DNA of 64,000 nucleotides. It comes from Camarhynchus parvulus (lineage: Eukaryota > Chordata > Aves > Passeriformes > Thraupidae). Each line of letters starts with the position of its first letter. Within the stretch, counting starts at the first letter, position 1. Both the position numbers and the translations under genes were made by a program. Of the stretch, positions 25,478 to 36,866 are shown piece after piece. The notes below the pieces were generated by a model. It was not told the DNA's origin, ran no database searches, and saw only the letters and a list, made by a program, of their open reading frames with translations. The DNA lies in assembly GCF_901933205.1 (NCBI RefSeq), contig NC_044577.1, forward strand, positions 496,001 to 560,000, read 5' to 3'.

Positions 25478-25974
25478 AAATACTTTTTGTAGAAAGTTCA
25501 CTTTGCTTTCAGGTCAGAGATTGTCACTTCATTTCCCTGTGTTTGGGTCATTCCCCTCAGTGTGTTACGGACCAGCTGAGAGATGTCAAATTTCCAATCT
25601 CCAGCAGCAGCTGAGGGGGACTGAAGTGCTTTAGGTCTTAATTAACGTGCAGCATGCAAGCAGGCTTTGATGTACAGCCATGTTTTATTTATTTGGGAAG
25701 GGAAACACCAGCAGAATGGCTCTAACTTAGTATAAAAATCATTGTAACATGGCCATGGAATTAAAATCAGGCTAACTTGACCACAGGAGAAAAATAATTC
25801 CCTATATGCCAAGGGTGAGGGGGAAAAAAAGAAATTTAAAGATTGATGGTTTTCTGCTCCTACAGGGAAGAAATAAAAGCAGGGAGAGACCGTGAGATAG
25901 TTTGTTATTCATAATCAGGATCTTGTCTCCTAATTCATGGCTTTGGCATTTCTCATGGCAGCCCTGAATGTCGT

Positions 25975-26235
25975 CTTTGTGCCTTGGCTCGCGTCACGGC
26001 TCCGATTGTGCTCGTGCCTTCTGCAGGCAGGGCCTAGAAAAGCAATTTTCGAGTGTCCCATCAAACCCTCCTGCAGCACAGGCAGGTTTTTGTTGTGGGG
26101 CTGTGTTCATTGAGCAGGGAGGGCTGGCTGGGGCTCGCCAGGGCTCTGGGGTCAGCGGCTCGCGGCGGGGCAAAGAGGGGAATTTTGGAGCCTGAAATAG
26201 CCGAGAGTCAGGGATGACGCAGCCTCTGCCGCAGC
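25975..26235. other. Mildly CpG-rich intronic patch
   Basis: Clusters of CpG (GGCTCGCGTCACGGCTCCG near 25987, GGCTCGCGGCGGGGC near 26158) in an otherwise CpG-poor intron. Weaker than the patch at 40080-40400. Confidence 0.3.
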
Positions 26236-26451
26236 CCTGAATGGGAATTGTGGTCCTCATCCTTGCAGCTGTGGGGGCAGGACTCCCATTGCATGGGAAA
26301 TGGGAGACTGGGCAAGTTTTCTTAGGATTGTTTTCCAGCAGGGAATGGCGATTTAAGGCTCCTTTTTGGGGAGTAAAGTGGGAGGAATGGATCTCAAGGC
26401 ACAGTCACAAGGGGTAGGGTGTTCCTTCTGCCTGAAACTGGGTTGAGTTTT

Positions 26452-26586
26452 GCATGCTTGGGAGGCTTGGGGGTGTTCAGCCTGGAGAAGAGAAGGCTCC
26501 AGGGAGAGCTCAGAGCTCCTTCCAGGGCCTGAAGGGGCTTCAGGAGAGCTGGAGAGGGACTGGGGGCAGGGACAGGACAAGGGGAA
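26452..26586 (+). mobile_element. CR1 LINE internal fragment, left arm of an inverted pair
   Basis: Sense fragment: GGGTGTTCAGCCTGGAGAAG, AGAAGGCTCCAGGGAGAGCT, GGAGAGCTGGAGAGGGACTG. It is truncated before the 3' region and followed directly by an antisense CR1. Confidence 0.88.
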
Positions 26587-26935
26587 TGCATGGGATCCCA
26601 GAATGGTTGGGCTTGGAGGGACCTTAAGCTCATCCACTCCCCCATGGGCAGGGACACCTTCCACTATCCCAGGTGGCTGCAAGCCCTGTCCAGCCTGGCC
26701 TTGGACACTTCTAGGGATCCAGGGGCAGCCCCAGCTGCTCTGGGCAGTGCCAGGGCCTCCCCACCCTCCCAGGGAACAATTCCCAATTCACAATATCCCA
26801 TCTATCTACGCTCTCTATCAGTTAAAAACCATTCCCCCCTGTGTCCTGTCCCTCCATGCCTTGTCCCCAGTCCCTCTCCAGCTCTCCTGGAGCCCCTTCA
26901 GGCCCTGGAAGGAGCTCTGAGGTCTCCCTAGAGAC
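26587..26935 (-). mobile_element. CR1 LINE 3' region, right arm of an inverted pair
   Basis: Antisense copy from the tail at GGGATCCCAGAATGGTTGGG to the CCAGTCCCTCTCCAGCTCTC block. Its far end (about 26840-26935) is complementary to much of 26460-26585. Confidence 0.93.
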
Positions 26936-27501
26936 CTCAAACACAGTGTTAAGGTGAGTTTGAGTGCTTATCTCTGGGTCAGAGTGTGCTGCTCTCCCCA
27001 CAATCCGTGGTTGTGGCTTGGGCATCAATCCATGGCAAGGAATCTCGCTGTGGTCCTGCTGGGGAGAGGGAGGGGAGCAGAGAAAAGGCCACAGGAAGGA
27101 AAACAATAGGGAAGTGGAGGGGAGAGCTTGTGGGTTGAAAAATAGCAACACTTCCAGTAATGTGACCTTTTGCCGAAAATGTTTCCATCAAAAAAAGAAA
27201 GTCTCCTCCTCCTCCTCTTTCTCCTTCTCCCTGGCTGAGCTGGGTACAGGGAGGGGTGAACATGCTCCTGGACTTCTCCTCCATGAGAATATTTGGGAAG
27301 AAAAACCCTATGAAAACTCTCTCCCTGGGATGGATAAAATTAATGTCCTGACAGGGGATATGGAGAAAAAAAAAAACAACCCTACCTTTATTTTCCAGTT
27401 TTGCTGAAGCTCAGTGTTTCTGAGGGATTAGCCTTTGTTATCCTGTAAATGATGTTCATTCAAAGCTCTCAGCAGAGTTATTGAGGGATTGCCCTGGAGA
27501 T

Positions 27502-27523
27502 AGAGAGAGAGAGAGAGAGAGAG
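27502..27523. repeat. (AG)11 microsatellite
   Basis: Uninterrupted AG dinucleotide run. Confidence 0.9.
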
Positions 27524-27683
27524 TGAGCAAATGTTGCTAATACAGAATATCCATGAAAGGCAGAACTGTCACTCAGGTGGAATTCAGAAGATTTTTAGTC
27601 ATTCATGGTGTGGCGGCAATTTATTTTTTTTTAGGAGAAACAAGCTGTGTTCAGTTATTGCAAAGGGAGAGTTGTGGCTTGTC

Positions 27684-27880
27684 ACTGCCAGAGGGCAGGG
27701 ATGGATGGGATATTGGGAAGGAACTGTTTCCTGGGAGGGTGGGCAGGCCCAGTGTCCAAGGCCAGGCTGGGCAGGGCTTGGAGCCACCTAGGACACTGGA
27801 AGGTGTCCCTGCCCATGGCAGGGGTGGCACTGGATGGGCTTTGAGGTCCCTCCCAAGCCAAACCAGTTTGGGATTTATTA
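27684..27880 (+). mobile_element. CR1 LINE 3' fragment
   Basis: Sense copy with an internal deletion between the CTGGGAGGGTGGGCAGGCCC and TGTCCAAGGCCAGGCTGGGC blocks; ends at AACCAGTTTGGGATTTA. Confidence 0.92.
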
Positions 27881-28268
27881 TACAACACATTGTGGTTTTT
27901 GCATGAGTTTCTTAAAGGGAGAGCCTCATGTTCCTGAGCACGGCAGTCCGTCAGTTCATCCATGACAAGTCAGGATTAATCCTTTCTGTGAAGTCTCAGA
28001 TTACTCTTTATGCTCCTCATTTCAGTGGTGCTGGATGAGTGGAACAGAGCTGTGTGTGTGTTTGGGAGGCACAGATGGGTCACACACGATGCTCTTTGCT
28101 TGTTGCAAACACAGGGGTTTGTAGGAGGTGCTGCCTGGTGGAAAACTTGTTGATCCCTGAATTCCTGTAGTCCCTGGTTACCCCTAAGGGAATGGTGTGA
28201 ATTTCACGGCGCTGCTCTTGATCCAGGCCCCGGCTGCTCCATCCTTTGCTGGATGAGGAGCACGCTGA

Positions 28269-28574
<306 letters not shown>

Positions 28575-28914
28575 TGAGGTTGGTAAAACATTCCAGGATC
28601 ATCCATTCCAACCACCAACCCAGCAGCACCACCATGGTCCGCAAGTGCTCCATCCCGCACAGCTTCTGAGCAACGCCAGGTGTGGTGAGTCTACCACTGC
28701 CCTGGGGAACCTGTTCCAACACCTGGCAACTGATCAGGGAAGATATTGTCCCTGATCTCCAGTCTGAACTTTCCCTGGCACGGCTCGAGGCTGTTTTGTC
28801 TTGTCCTTGCTCTCCACCCTCCTCTCAGGGTGCCAGAAGGTCCCCCCTGAGCCTCCTTTTCTCCAGGCTGAGCCCCTTTCCCTGCTCCCTCAGCCTCTCC
28901 TGGGGCTGCAGCCC
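28575..28914 (-). mobile_element. CR1 LINE, left part, interrupted by an LTR
   Basis: Antisense older CR1: ACATTCCAGGATCATCCATT, CTACCACTGCCCTGGGGAAC, TTTCTCCAGGCTGAGCCCC and CAGCCTCTCCTGGGGCTGCA. It stops at 28914 where an LTR begins and resumes at 29558. Confidence 0.9.
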
Positions 28915-29557
28915 TGTCTTGGTTTGGAAAGACAGGTGCCTGCTAAGGAAGGCAGAGCCTCCCTGAAATGGAAAATGTCAACCCCCTCCCTCTGAATTGC
29001 TATGAATTTGAAATTAAGGGGCTCTCAGGCAAAAATACGGGAGCAGGAATAACAGTTCTTTAATAGGGAAGAAAATAAAAAGATAAAATAAATGCAGTGA
29101 ACTAAAACAACACTGACAGAGTCAGAACACAACATGACACCCTGTGGGTCAGGGTGTTGGCAGCAGTCCCATTGGAATTGTGGCTGCAGTCCTCCTGGAG
29201 TGTCAGGGGTGGTTCTGCTGGAGCAGGGATCCTGTAGAAAAGGGTGCAGTCTTCCTCTGAAGATCCAGTGGAAGAGGAGGCAGCTGCTGTTCCTCTGGGA
29301 AATCCAGTGCAGAAGCCATGCTGGTGTTCCAGAATCTCCAGATTATATCCAGTTAGGAATGCTTGTCTCCTCCCTCTGGGCTCACATCTCCCAATGGGAT
29401 GCAGTAGTTCTTATCAGCCATGCAGGGACATTCAATGGCCTGTTATCAGCAGATGTCCCCCCACTTGTGGAAGAGATAAGGAAAACTGCCCACTTAACAG
29501 AAGACAACTGCCATACAGATGGCAAATGAAATACAATTTACCTGGCAATCCGGGACA
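28915..29557 (-). mobile_element. Solo LTR nested in a CR1, 5-bp target duplication
   Basis: 643-bp element flanked by AGCCC on both sides (28910-28914 and 29558-29562). On the - strand it starts TGTCCCGGAT and ends AACCAAGACA. The likely polyadenylation signal is ATTAAA, antisense around 29060-29065. The CR1 sequence continues across it, which fixes both boundaries independently. I recall this family as abundant in songbird genomes; the 5-bp duplication fits an ERVL-like integrase. No viral coding sequence is present. Confidence 0.88.
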
Positions 29558-29620
29558 AGCCCCATCCCAGCTCAGTTCCCTTCCCTGGATACAGAAAATG
29601 CCTCAGTGGCTTTGACCCTA
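29558..29620 (-). mobile_element. CR1 LINE, right part after the LTR
   Basis: Continuation of the copy at 28575: CCCATCCCAGCTCAGTTCCC, TTCCCTGGATACAG and CCTCAGTGGCTTTGACC correspond to the block after CTCTCCTGGGGCT in the intact copy at 17148. Confidence 0.85.
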
Positions 29621-31179
29621 GCAGGAGGTTACCTGCTCCTGTGCTGACACATTTTGGGAGTGGTGGCACAGGAGCTTCTCGTTGGACGTTTGCCATCAGC
29701 ACAAGCTGCAGGCCGAGCGCGTGGCCCGTGGTAGGACTGCAGGAGCAGGGGGTGCAGTGGCAGTGCCTGCAGGTGCGTCTGGACACGCTCACATTTTGGG
29801 GGTGCTGTGCCCTGCGTGGGACAGGGAGGAAGCACCAGGCAGGGTCAGTGGGCAGTCCAGTCTGGAAGATGGCTGTTGCAAGTGAAAACATGAGACATTA
29901 TATAAATATTTCCCAGTGCTGGACTATTGCTATGGCAACGTAAGCTTTCCGAATTGGTAATAGGCTCCTTTTTTCAAAGGGGGATTAGTGCTGCACATGG
30001 TAAATAGCCTTAATGTAATATTAAAAAGCAACCTCGATTCAACCTTATATAACTTTCATTTCAATACAAAATGCATGTCAGAGTGGGGAAGATGGGATTA
30101 AAAGTTAATGGGGTGTTATTTACAGACTTCTTAGTACAGAGAGGAGCTGGGCTTTGTGAGAAGTGTCCCTGTTTGAAGCTGGATTAATAGCAAACACCCC
30201 TGTGCCCTGGTGAGTCCTCTGTGCTGTGGCCAGGGCAGAGGTGAGGAGGTGCCTGGATGTGAATATATTTGTACATGGATGTACAGTGTGTGCCTCTCTG
30301 GGTGTGTGTATGGAACATTTACATATCCACATGTTTCTGTGGCTGCACGTTTGCCCATGGCTGGCACAAGCACTTGGGGTGGGGGAAGGATGGGGAATTC
30401 CTGTGACAAATATTTCCATTATTCTCTTGTAATTGTCCATGCCTGTAGTTATTTGTCTATGAAAATTTAGACATGCTCGTTCCCATTTAATGGCCAAGCT
30501 CAAAGCAGTGGTGATAGGAACATATTTGCTCTCATTTATGTCAAAGCTTTGACTGACTCTGCTCAAAATCTCTGTAAGGAGGAAGCTGAGCTGGAATTTT
30601 GAGATGCCACAGTGTATCCAGCCCATTAGGTAATGAAGTTCTTCATCTTGTGTGTAAGCCTTGGCTAAATCAGAGCCTTAAAATAGGGATGGTATAATCC
30701 TGTGCCCAAGGGTGGCCTGCAGGGTGATCTCTGAGAGTGGTGAGTGTGTCAGTGGGACCAGAGTTGCTTTAAAAATCAAAAAACCCCTCATTGAAATAAG
30801 CCCTGTGATGCCTCACAAAGAAAATAACCCTCACACACACACTACCCCAGTGTGTGGCTGTGGTGCATTTTCTCTGGGAAAACATCCTGCTTGTCTCTGT
30901 GTGCCAGAGCCAGCCCACATTTAGGTGACTCTTAGAACTGGCAACTGTGTTAAGTCCAGTGCCTGTGAGTGCAGGGAAGTGATTATTTTGCCCAGAAAAT
31001 TAAAATATATAACTTTAAATTTGGACTTGGAGCTGCCCAGCTCATGAAGAAAGCAGGGCAGGGATGTTAAAGCAAATAAAACACATTTATCTTCTGCAAG
31101 TGAAGCACTGGAAATGTGCAGTTTGATATAGAAACAGTCCTGAGTGAAGATGCAGAGGTCTTTTTGGAGAAATTTATTT

Positions 31180-31207
31180 GTTTTGTTTTTGTTTTTGTTT
31201 TTTTTAA
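31180..31207. repeat. (GTTTTT)n tract
   Basis: Imperfect T-rich hexanucleotide run, about four units. Confidence 0.7.
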
Positions 31208-31228
31208 GCCCATGTGCACACAGGCATG

Positions 31229-31307
31229 AACACCCCATGGCAGGGGTTGGGAATGGGATGAGCTTTGAGGTCCCTCCCAGCCCAAACCATTCTGTGATTC
31301 TGTGATA
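31229..31307 (+). mobile_element. CR1 LINE 3' tail
   Basis: Sense tail: CCCCATGGCAGGGGTTGGGA, GAGGTCCCTCCCAGCCCAAA and CCATTCTGTGATTCTGTGAT. Confidence 0.9.
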
Positions 31308-31475
31308 ATGTTAAACCCAGGATTGCTTTGGTAGCTGCTTCAGTGAAGGGGAAAGAATTTCTGCATTTTACTCTGTTCTGTGTATGTTGTGCTATCTAGA
31401 ATTGATTACTTTGGCTTTTTCCTCTATAGCCTGGCATCCACCATTCTAATCAATCAGTGCAAAGCATTTATTTCA

Positions 31476-31853
31476 TAAAATCCCTGAAAGCTTTGGGTTG
31501 GCAGGGACCCTAAGGATCATTTAATTCCAACCCCCTGCCATGGGCAGGGACACCTTCCATTAGCTGCTTCAAGCCCCAGTGTCCAGCCTGGCCTTGGGCA
31601 CTGCCAGGGATCCAGGGGCAGCCACAGCTGCTCTGGGCAGTGCCAGGGCCTGCCCACCCTGCCAGGGAACAATTCCTCATTCCCAATATCCCATCCATCC
31701 CTGCCCTCTGGCAGTGGGAGCCATTCCCTGTGTCCTGTCCCTCCATGCCTTGTCCCCAGTCCCTCTCCAGCTCTCCTGGAGCCCCTTCAGGTGCTCTGAG
31801 CTCTCCCTGGAGCCTTCTCCTCTCCAGGTGAGCACCCCCAGCTCTCCCAGCTG
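31476..31853 (-). mobile_element. CR1 LINE 3' region, nearly complete antisense copy
   Basis: Antisense copy from CTTTGGGTTGGCAGGGACCC through CCCCCTGCCATGGGCAGGGA and CCCTGCCCTCTGGCAGTGGG to CACCCCCAGCTCTCCCAG. Confidence 0.94.
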
Positions 31854-32399
31854 ATGAAGCTTTCAAACAGCTCCTTTGTTTCTAGTGTTGACTCCTTTGC
31901 TAGTACAGGAGAAGTCGTTCTTTGGGGTTGTTTTATTTCTCTTACTGCCGTGGTGTTGGTGCGAACAGAGGAGCTGGTCTGACTTGACAGGAACTGAGTA
32001 GGGCTGAGCACCCTTCCGTGCCATCTCCCAAGCAAAGCAGGAGTGTGAGGAACACTTCAGTGAGTGAAGTTTGGCCTGGAAAATGCTGGCATGATTGTCT
32101 GTTTTTCTATCCCAGTAGATAACTTTTTCCTATGGAGAGCTGAAGTTTTGGCTTTTTCCAGAGCTTGGAATTGCTTCCATCAGCTCAGTTTTAATCATCT
32201 GACCCAGTGCAGGAGGAGAAGGCGATGACTGCCTGAACATGTGATCCTTTCCCCAGCGTGTCCCAGTCCTTGCTTTTATAGACAGTGTGTTTTGGCCTTC
32301 ACATAAAAGTGCCAGATTCCCCAAGATGGTGCAAGGTGGAGAGAGCCAGGAAATGAGTGAAATGATATTTGTGGAAGGGCTCTATAATGGACACAGAGC

Positions 32400-32640
32400 T
32401 TGGCACAGGGGAGGAGTGGGAGAGAACACAGGCATGGAGAGAGAGATAGGAGAAGGGGGAATGGCTTTGAACTGAAAGAGAGTAAGTTTAGATTGGCTAT
32501 TAGGAAGAAATTAGTGATGAGGCACGGGGCTTGGAGCAAACTGCTCTAGTGGGAGATGTCCCTGCTCACAGCAAGGGGGTGGAATGGGCTGAGCTTTGAG
32601 GTCCCTCCCAACCCAAAGTGTTCTGGGCGATTCTGTGAAA
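32400..32640 (+). mobile_element. CR1 LINE 3' region with a more 5' block
   Basis: Sense copy: GAATGGCTTTGAACTGAAAG, GTTTAGATTGGCTATTAGGA and AGAAATTAGTGATGAGGCAC are the 5' block. GCTTGGAGCAAACTGCTCTA and GAGGTCCCTCCCAACCC are the 3' block, ending at GATTCTGTGAA. The 276-residue open frame from 32556 starts inside this element. Confidence 0.9.
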
Positions 32641-33335
32641 ACCCTGACATGTCTGAGAAAAACAAGCCAAGCCTTCTGAAAGCTTCACTGCACAGAGCAG
32701 GGCAGGCTGTTCCTTTCAGCTCTGCAGATTGCCCAGGCCTGGCTCCAGAGAGCACCGGGGGAGAGGCCGGAGGCTGGAGGCACCGGCGGCTGCTCCTCTC
32801 TCCAGTATCCACTCACCTTCAGCCAGGTGGGTTTTCCACTCCTCTGTGCATTCACCAGATGTGGGACAATATTTATGGCCTTCAAATCTGCCTTCCTGAG
32901 CAAAACCAAGGATGGAGTCAGGGGCCTGGCTCTGGGGTGAGACGGTGGAAAGCCTCTCCGCAGGTCCCGCTGCAAGCTTTGCCTGACCTTTGGTCGCGGA
33001 GGAACAGGCAGGGAATTTTTTCCTTTGTGAGTCACTCATTCCCAGCCAAGATCAGCTGGAAGTTACCAAAAGCTTTTCCGTTTGCCCTTCTGGTCAAGGG
33101 CTGGATGGAGGAGGCGCAGGATGGGCGCTTTGGCAGGGCCAGAGGCGCCTCGGGTGCCGTGAGCTCACAGGGAGGGAAGGACGTCGTGGGGAATGTGCTT
33201 CGTGTGCTGTGTCCCAGCTTGGAGCAGGGCTCGTCCCAGCTCCGGCTGTTTTACAGCCACAGCCACAGGAAACTTCTCGGGGATGCTGACGCACGTCGGT
33301 GGTGGGGTAAGAGCACAGGGAGCCAGCTGAGTCTC

Positions 33336-33719
33336 TGTGAGGGTGTTCACAGGGGTTCTTGGATGAGGGAAGAGACAAGGATCTGACTCCGTGTTTCAGA
33401 AGGCTTGATTTATTAATTTATGATATATATTACATTAAAACTATACTAAAAGAATAGAAGAGAAGGTTTCATCAGAAGGCTAGCTAAGAATAGAAAAGAA
33501 GGAATGATAACAAAAGCGTCTGTCCCGGACAGAGCGTCCAAGCCAGCTGACTGTGATTGGCTATAAATTAGAAAAAACCAACATGAGACCAATCACAGAC
33601 CCACCTGTTGCATTCCACAGCAGCAGATAATCATTATTTACATTTTGTTCCTGAGGCCTCTCAGCTTCTCAGGAGGAAAAATCCTAAGGAAAGGATTTTT
33701 CATAAAATTATCTACGACA
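33336..33719 (-). mobile_element. Solo LTR of an endogenous retrovirus, copy B
   Basis: 384-bp antisense copy of the family at 10838. On the - strand it starts TGTCGTAGAT and ends GTGTTCACCC-TCACA, with AATAAA complementary to 33409-33414. Flanks AGTCTC (33330-33335) and AGCCTC (33720-33725) form a 6-bp duplication with one mismatch, consistent with an older ERVK-type insertion. Opposite orientation shows copies A and B are not the two ends of one provirus. Confidence 0.82.
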
Positions 33720-34209
33720 AGCCTCCCAGCTCCTCGTGGGCCTGAAATCCTCACCTGAGGCTGTGCAATCCCATTCCCAGTTTTCCCACCCTCTGCGTGC
33801 ATCCCTAGCACAGGGAATGCTGGGCTGTGCATCCAGCACAGACAGGATGGGCAGGGAAGCAGCAGCAGCAGGGAAAGGAGCTTTGTGAGGATGTTTGCTG
33901 TGCAGTGATCCTGAAATTGTTCTTTTTCCCTTGACAGAATGAATTCCTACGTTAAGTGAGGGATAGTGACATGTCCGAGGGATCAGCCTCTTGTTCAGAG
34001 ACACGGGGTGAAACTCCTGGGCCATTCCTTTGGTTTCAGGGAGTGAAAATCTTGCAGGAAATCTTCCAGACAGATTTTGCTGTGTTGTAAAGAAATGTAA
34101 TTCTTTCCCAAAGATGTCTAGACTTGATAGTTGTCATGCTGATGCTGAGGGGAGAAACTGCTCCTTGCTTTCATGTGGAGCCACTGCCCATGGAATGGCA
34201 GGTTTGCCT

Positions 34210-34347
34210 GCAGGATACCCCTGGAGCTGCTCAAGGCCAGGCTGGATGGGGCTGTGGTGGAAGGTGTCCCTGCCCATGGCAGGGAGTGGAACTGGATAAT
34301 CTTTAGGGTACCACCCAACCCAACCCAACCCAACCCAACCCATTCCA
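34210..34347 (+). mobile_element. CR1 LINE 3' fragment with expanded tail repeat
   Basis: Sense copy: CTCAAGGCCAGGCTGGATGG, GAAGGTGTCCCTGCCCATGG and AATCTTTAGGGTACCACC. The CCAACCCAAACC near the end is expanded into five AACCC units before CATTCCAATC. Confidence 0.9.
34317..34341. repeat. (AACCC)5 microsatellite inside a CR1 tail
   Basis: Five perfect AACCC units, apparently grown from the AACCCAAACC of the CR1 terminus. Confidence 0.9.
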
Positions 34348-36820
34348 ATCACATTGTCCTTTAGTGGGGCTGCTCTCAGCATAGCTCTGCCAGTCCCAGT
34401 GCTTCTCTTTGGTGGCCTCTCCATGCTGATTCCATGTTGATTCCTGCTCAGCAGGGAAAGCTGGGCATGTTTCAGTTCTGCTGCTAGGGTTGGTGTCATC
34501 TGCTGATCCCCTGGGGCACCTTCCCCGTGTCCCCAGGGACGCTGCTGGCAGCACCATGGCTCCTGCACATCACCTGCCTCCCTTGGGCTCTGCAAGGGCC
34601 AATTTCCATCCCAGCCCTGATATCCCAGCTCCCATTCCTGGGCCTGTCTGCTCTGTGCTGTCTTCCTGCAGCAGTTGCTGTGGAGGGGCTCCCCCTGCTC
34701 GTTTTTGTGCCGCTGTTCCGCAGCACGCCCGTCCCTCCCAGCCCGCGTCCCTTTCAAGAGGAACTTGAAAAGCCCAGCGATACCAGGTGTCTGCCTCTGT
34801 CTGGATTCTGGGATGACAGGATTATTCATCTTAGGAAGCTGCAGCTGGGTACAGTCGGTGGTAAAAGACCAGACTGAACATTTTGTGCCTCGTTACTACT
34901 CGAACGCCTTGGAGCTCGCGCTATTTCCAGACGGCTTCCTGTTCTTTCTTAGTGACCTTGCCTTGCTTTTCTGGCACACCGAGCCCGCTCCAAAACTTAC
35001 ACCTTAGATCCTGCAAAACTTAACTTCTGATGGAAGCAACCCTGGGGAAAACTTTTGGAAGATCAGAGCGTTTGCTCCCTTTGAAGGGGGTGGGTGGTGA
35101 CTTTTCCTCAGCCTCAAAGTCAGGATCTTTTGCGAGAGCGGTGAGGACAAACCTGCGCACGGAGGGGTTGGTTCTGTTAACAAATCCATGGAGCAGCTTC
35201 TACCCCATCTCTTGGTTGAAGGAGTCCTGCATCAGGTTGGGGTAACTCAGGCATCTTCCTGCCATCCAAGCACTGCTGGTGGTGTCAGGAGTGAAGCTGG
35301 AATGATCATCCAGGGAAATTTGTCTGCTCTGGGCCTTACAGAGCTACTGGAAATTGGTAGAAGAAACGTTTCCTTTTGGTTTCTTCTGAGATGGGCCCTG
35401 GTTGGTTGGCTGGAAGGAGCACAATGGGAGCTCTGGATTTTTCTGGAGTAAAATACGTGTGGGGCACTGTGACTATTTTTTTTGTCAGTTTAGAGTTTCA
35501 GAGTAAATGGCAGCAGAAGAGATATTTTGGCAGTTCCCACACCCGAATGTTCAATTCCAATTTTATCTTAATTTTGAACTTATGAAATAATTGGAAGTAA
35601 TCAAAGAGAACACAGAGAATCAGGGCAGGAATAAAAAAAAAGCCACTGGATGCTGTTGTTATGCCAGGAATATTGGCCTGTTAATGTACACCACTGCTGA
35701 TCCATTCATGTCCAGAAACGTGGAATTCCTGTAATACCCAAAACACCCCAAAACAGTTCACAGAGGATGTGACTGCTCCTTCAAGGACCAAGGTCTCATC
35801 TCTTACTTAGCATCAAACATGTAGGGCTCCTCCTTTACAGGATTTTATGTGGTTCTTTGGTTTACAGGGATTGGTTTAAGTCAAATTTTCTCATTTACTT
35901 GTTGCCATCCATGCTGGAATGGGCACTCCCTGCTCCTGATTCCCTCCCCTTCAACAATAACCACGTAAAGCCCACCAGAGGCAAACTCAAAGGAGTTTTC
36001 CTCACCTTTAAAGGGGAAAATTGGAGGAGGAGCTGAATGTGCTGGATACTACAAATGGAGCTTGCTGCTTTCTGGGAAGGCTGTTGGATATTCTGCTTCT
36101 GGAGGAAGGGAAAAGTTAGGCTGGAGTGGGAGTCAGGGAGCAAAAGGCTCACACAAAAGTGCTGAACCTTTCCCAGTGCTGAACTTTTGTAGGTATTCAG
36201 GGCTCAGAGGGCTTCCAGTCTTTTGGGAGAGGTAATGGCATGGGAGGGAGACGAGGGTACAAAATTCCATATCCGTATGTAAAGCTGCCAAGGTAAAACA
36301 CGGGATCTTGTCACCCAGAGCTGGCGTGAAGGGAACCTCGCCATCATTCCCGGTCCTGGAGGCAGTTCAGCCTCATAAACCTGAGCACCAGACATTCTCA
36401 GTAGGATGTGTCTGACTGAGATCAGTCTCCTGCCCAGGGAGCTGCTGGCTGGGAGGGATCATTTCCCTGCAGAAAATTCCCTGCCCATGGGAATTTCTGG
36501 CACGGGTTTAGCTGGCTGTCAGCTGCCCGATGGCGGGAAGGGGGCACGTGGGATGCGTGTCCCAGAAAAGAGATGAGAGGTGCTCCTTCTCCCAGATCTT
36601 TGTGTCTTGGCTGCTGCTGGAAGTCACAATGTTTCCCCCACAGCTGATTTATTCTGCCTGGTGCTCCAGGAGATATCCCAAACACGCTGCCAGGGAGCCA
36701 AGAGAGCAGATCCTGAAACTGGAGCCACAGCCCGAGACTTCAGTAAACAGGATGGGGGAACATGAGGCACGGAGTCCAGCCAGCGTTGGGATCACTGTGA
36801 AACAGCCCAACAGAGCAGTG

Positions 36821-36866
36821 CTCCCAGAAATCCAGCTCCCAGAAATCCAGCTCTCAGAAATCCCAG
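36821..36866. repeat. 15-bp tandem triplication
   Basis: CTCCCAGAAATCCAG at 36821 and 36836, then a degenerate third copy CTCTCAGAAATCCCAG at 36851. Confidence 0.85.

Noticed and set aside
28915..29557. Remnant of retroviral coding genes within or beside the LTRs
   Set aside because: No gag, pol or env-like reading frame is visible near any of the four LTRs; all look like solo LTRs.
32556..33386. 276-residue open frame on +
   Set aside because: It starts inside a CR1 3' end and runs into the LTR at 33336. No domain or family resemblance and no splice context; it is open because the region is GC-rich and stop-poor.
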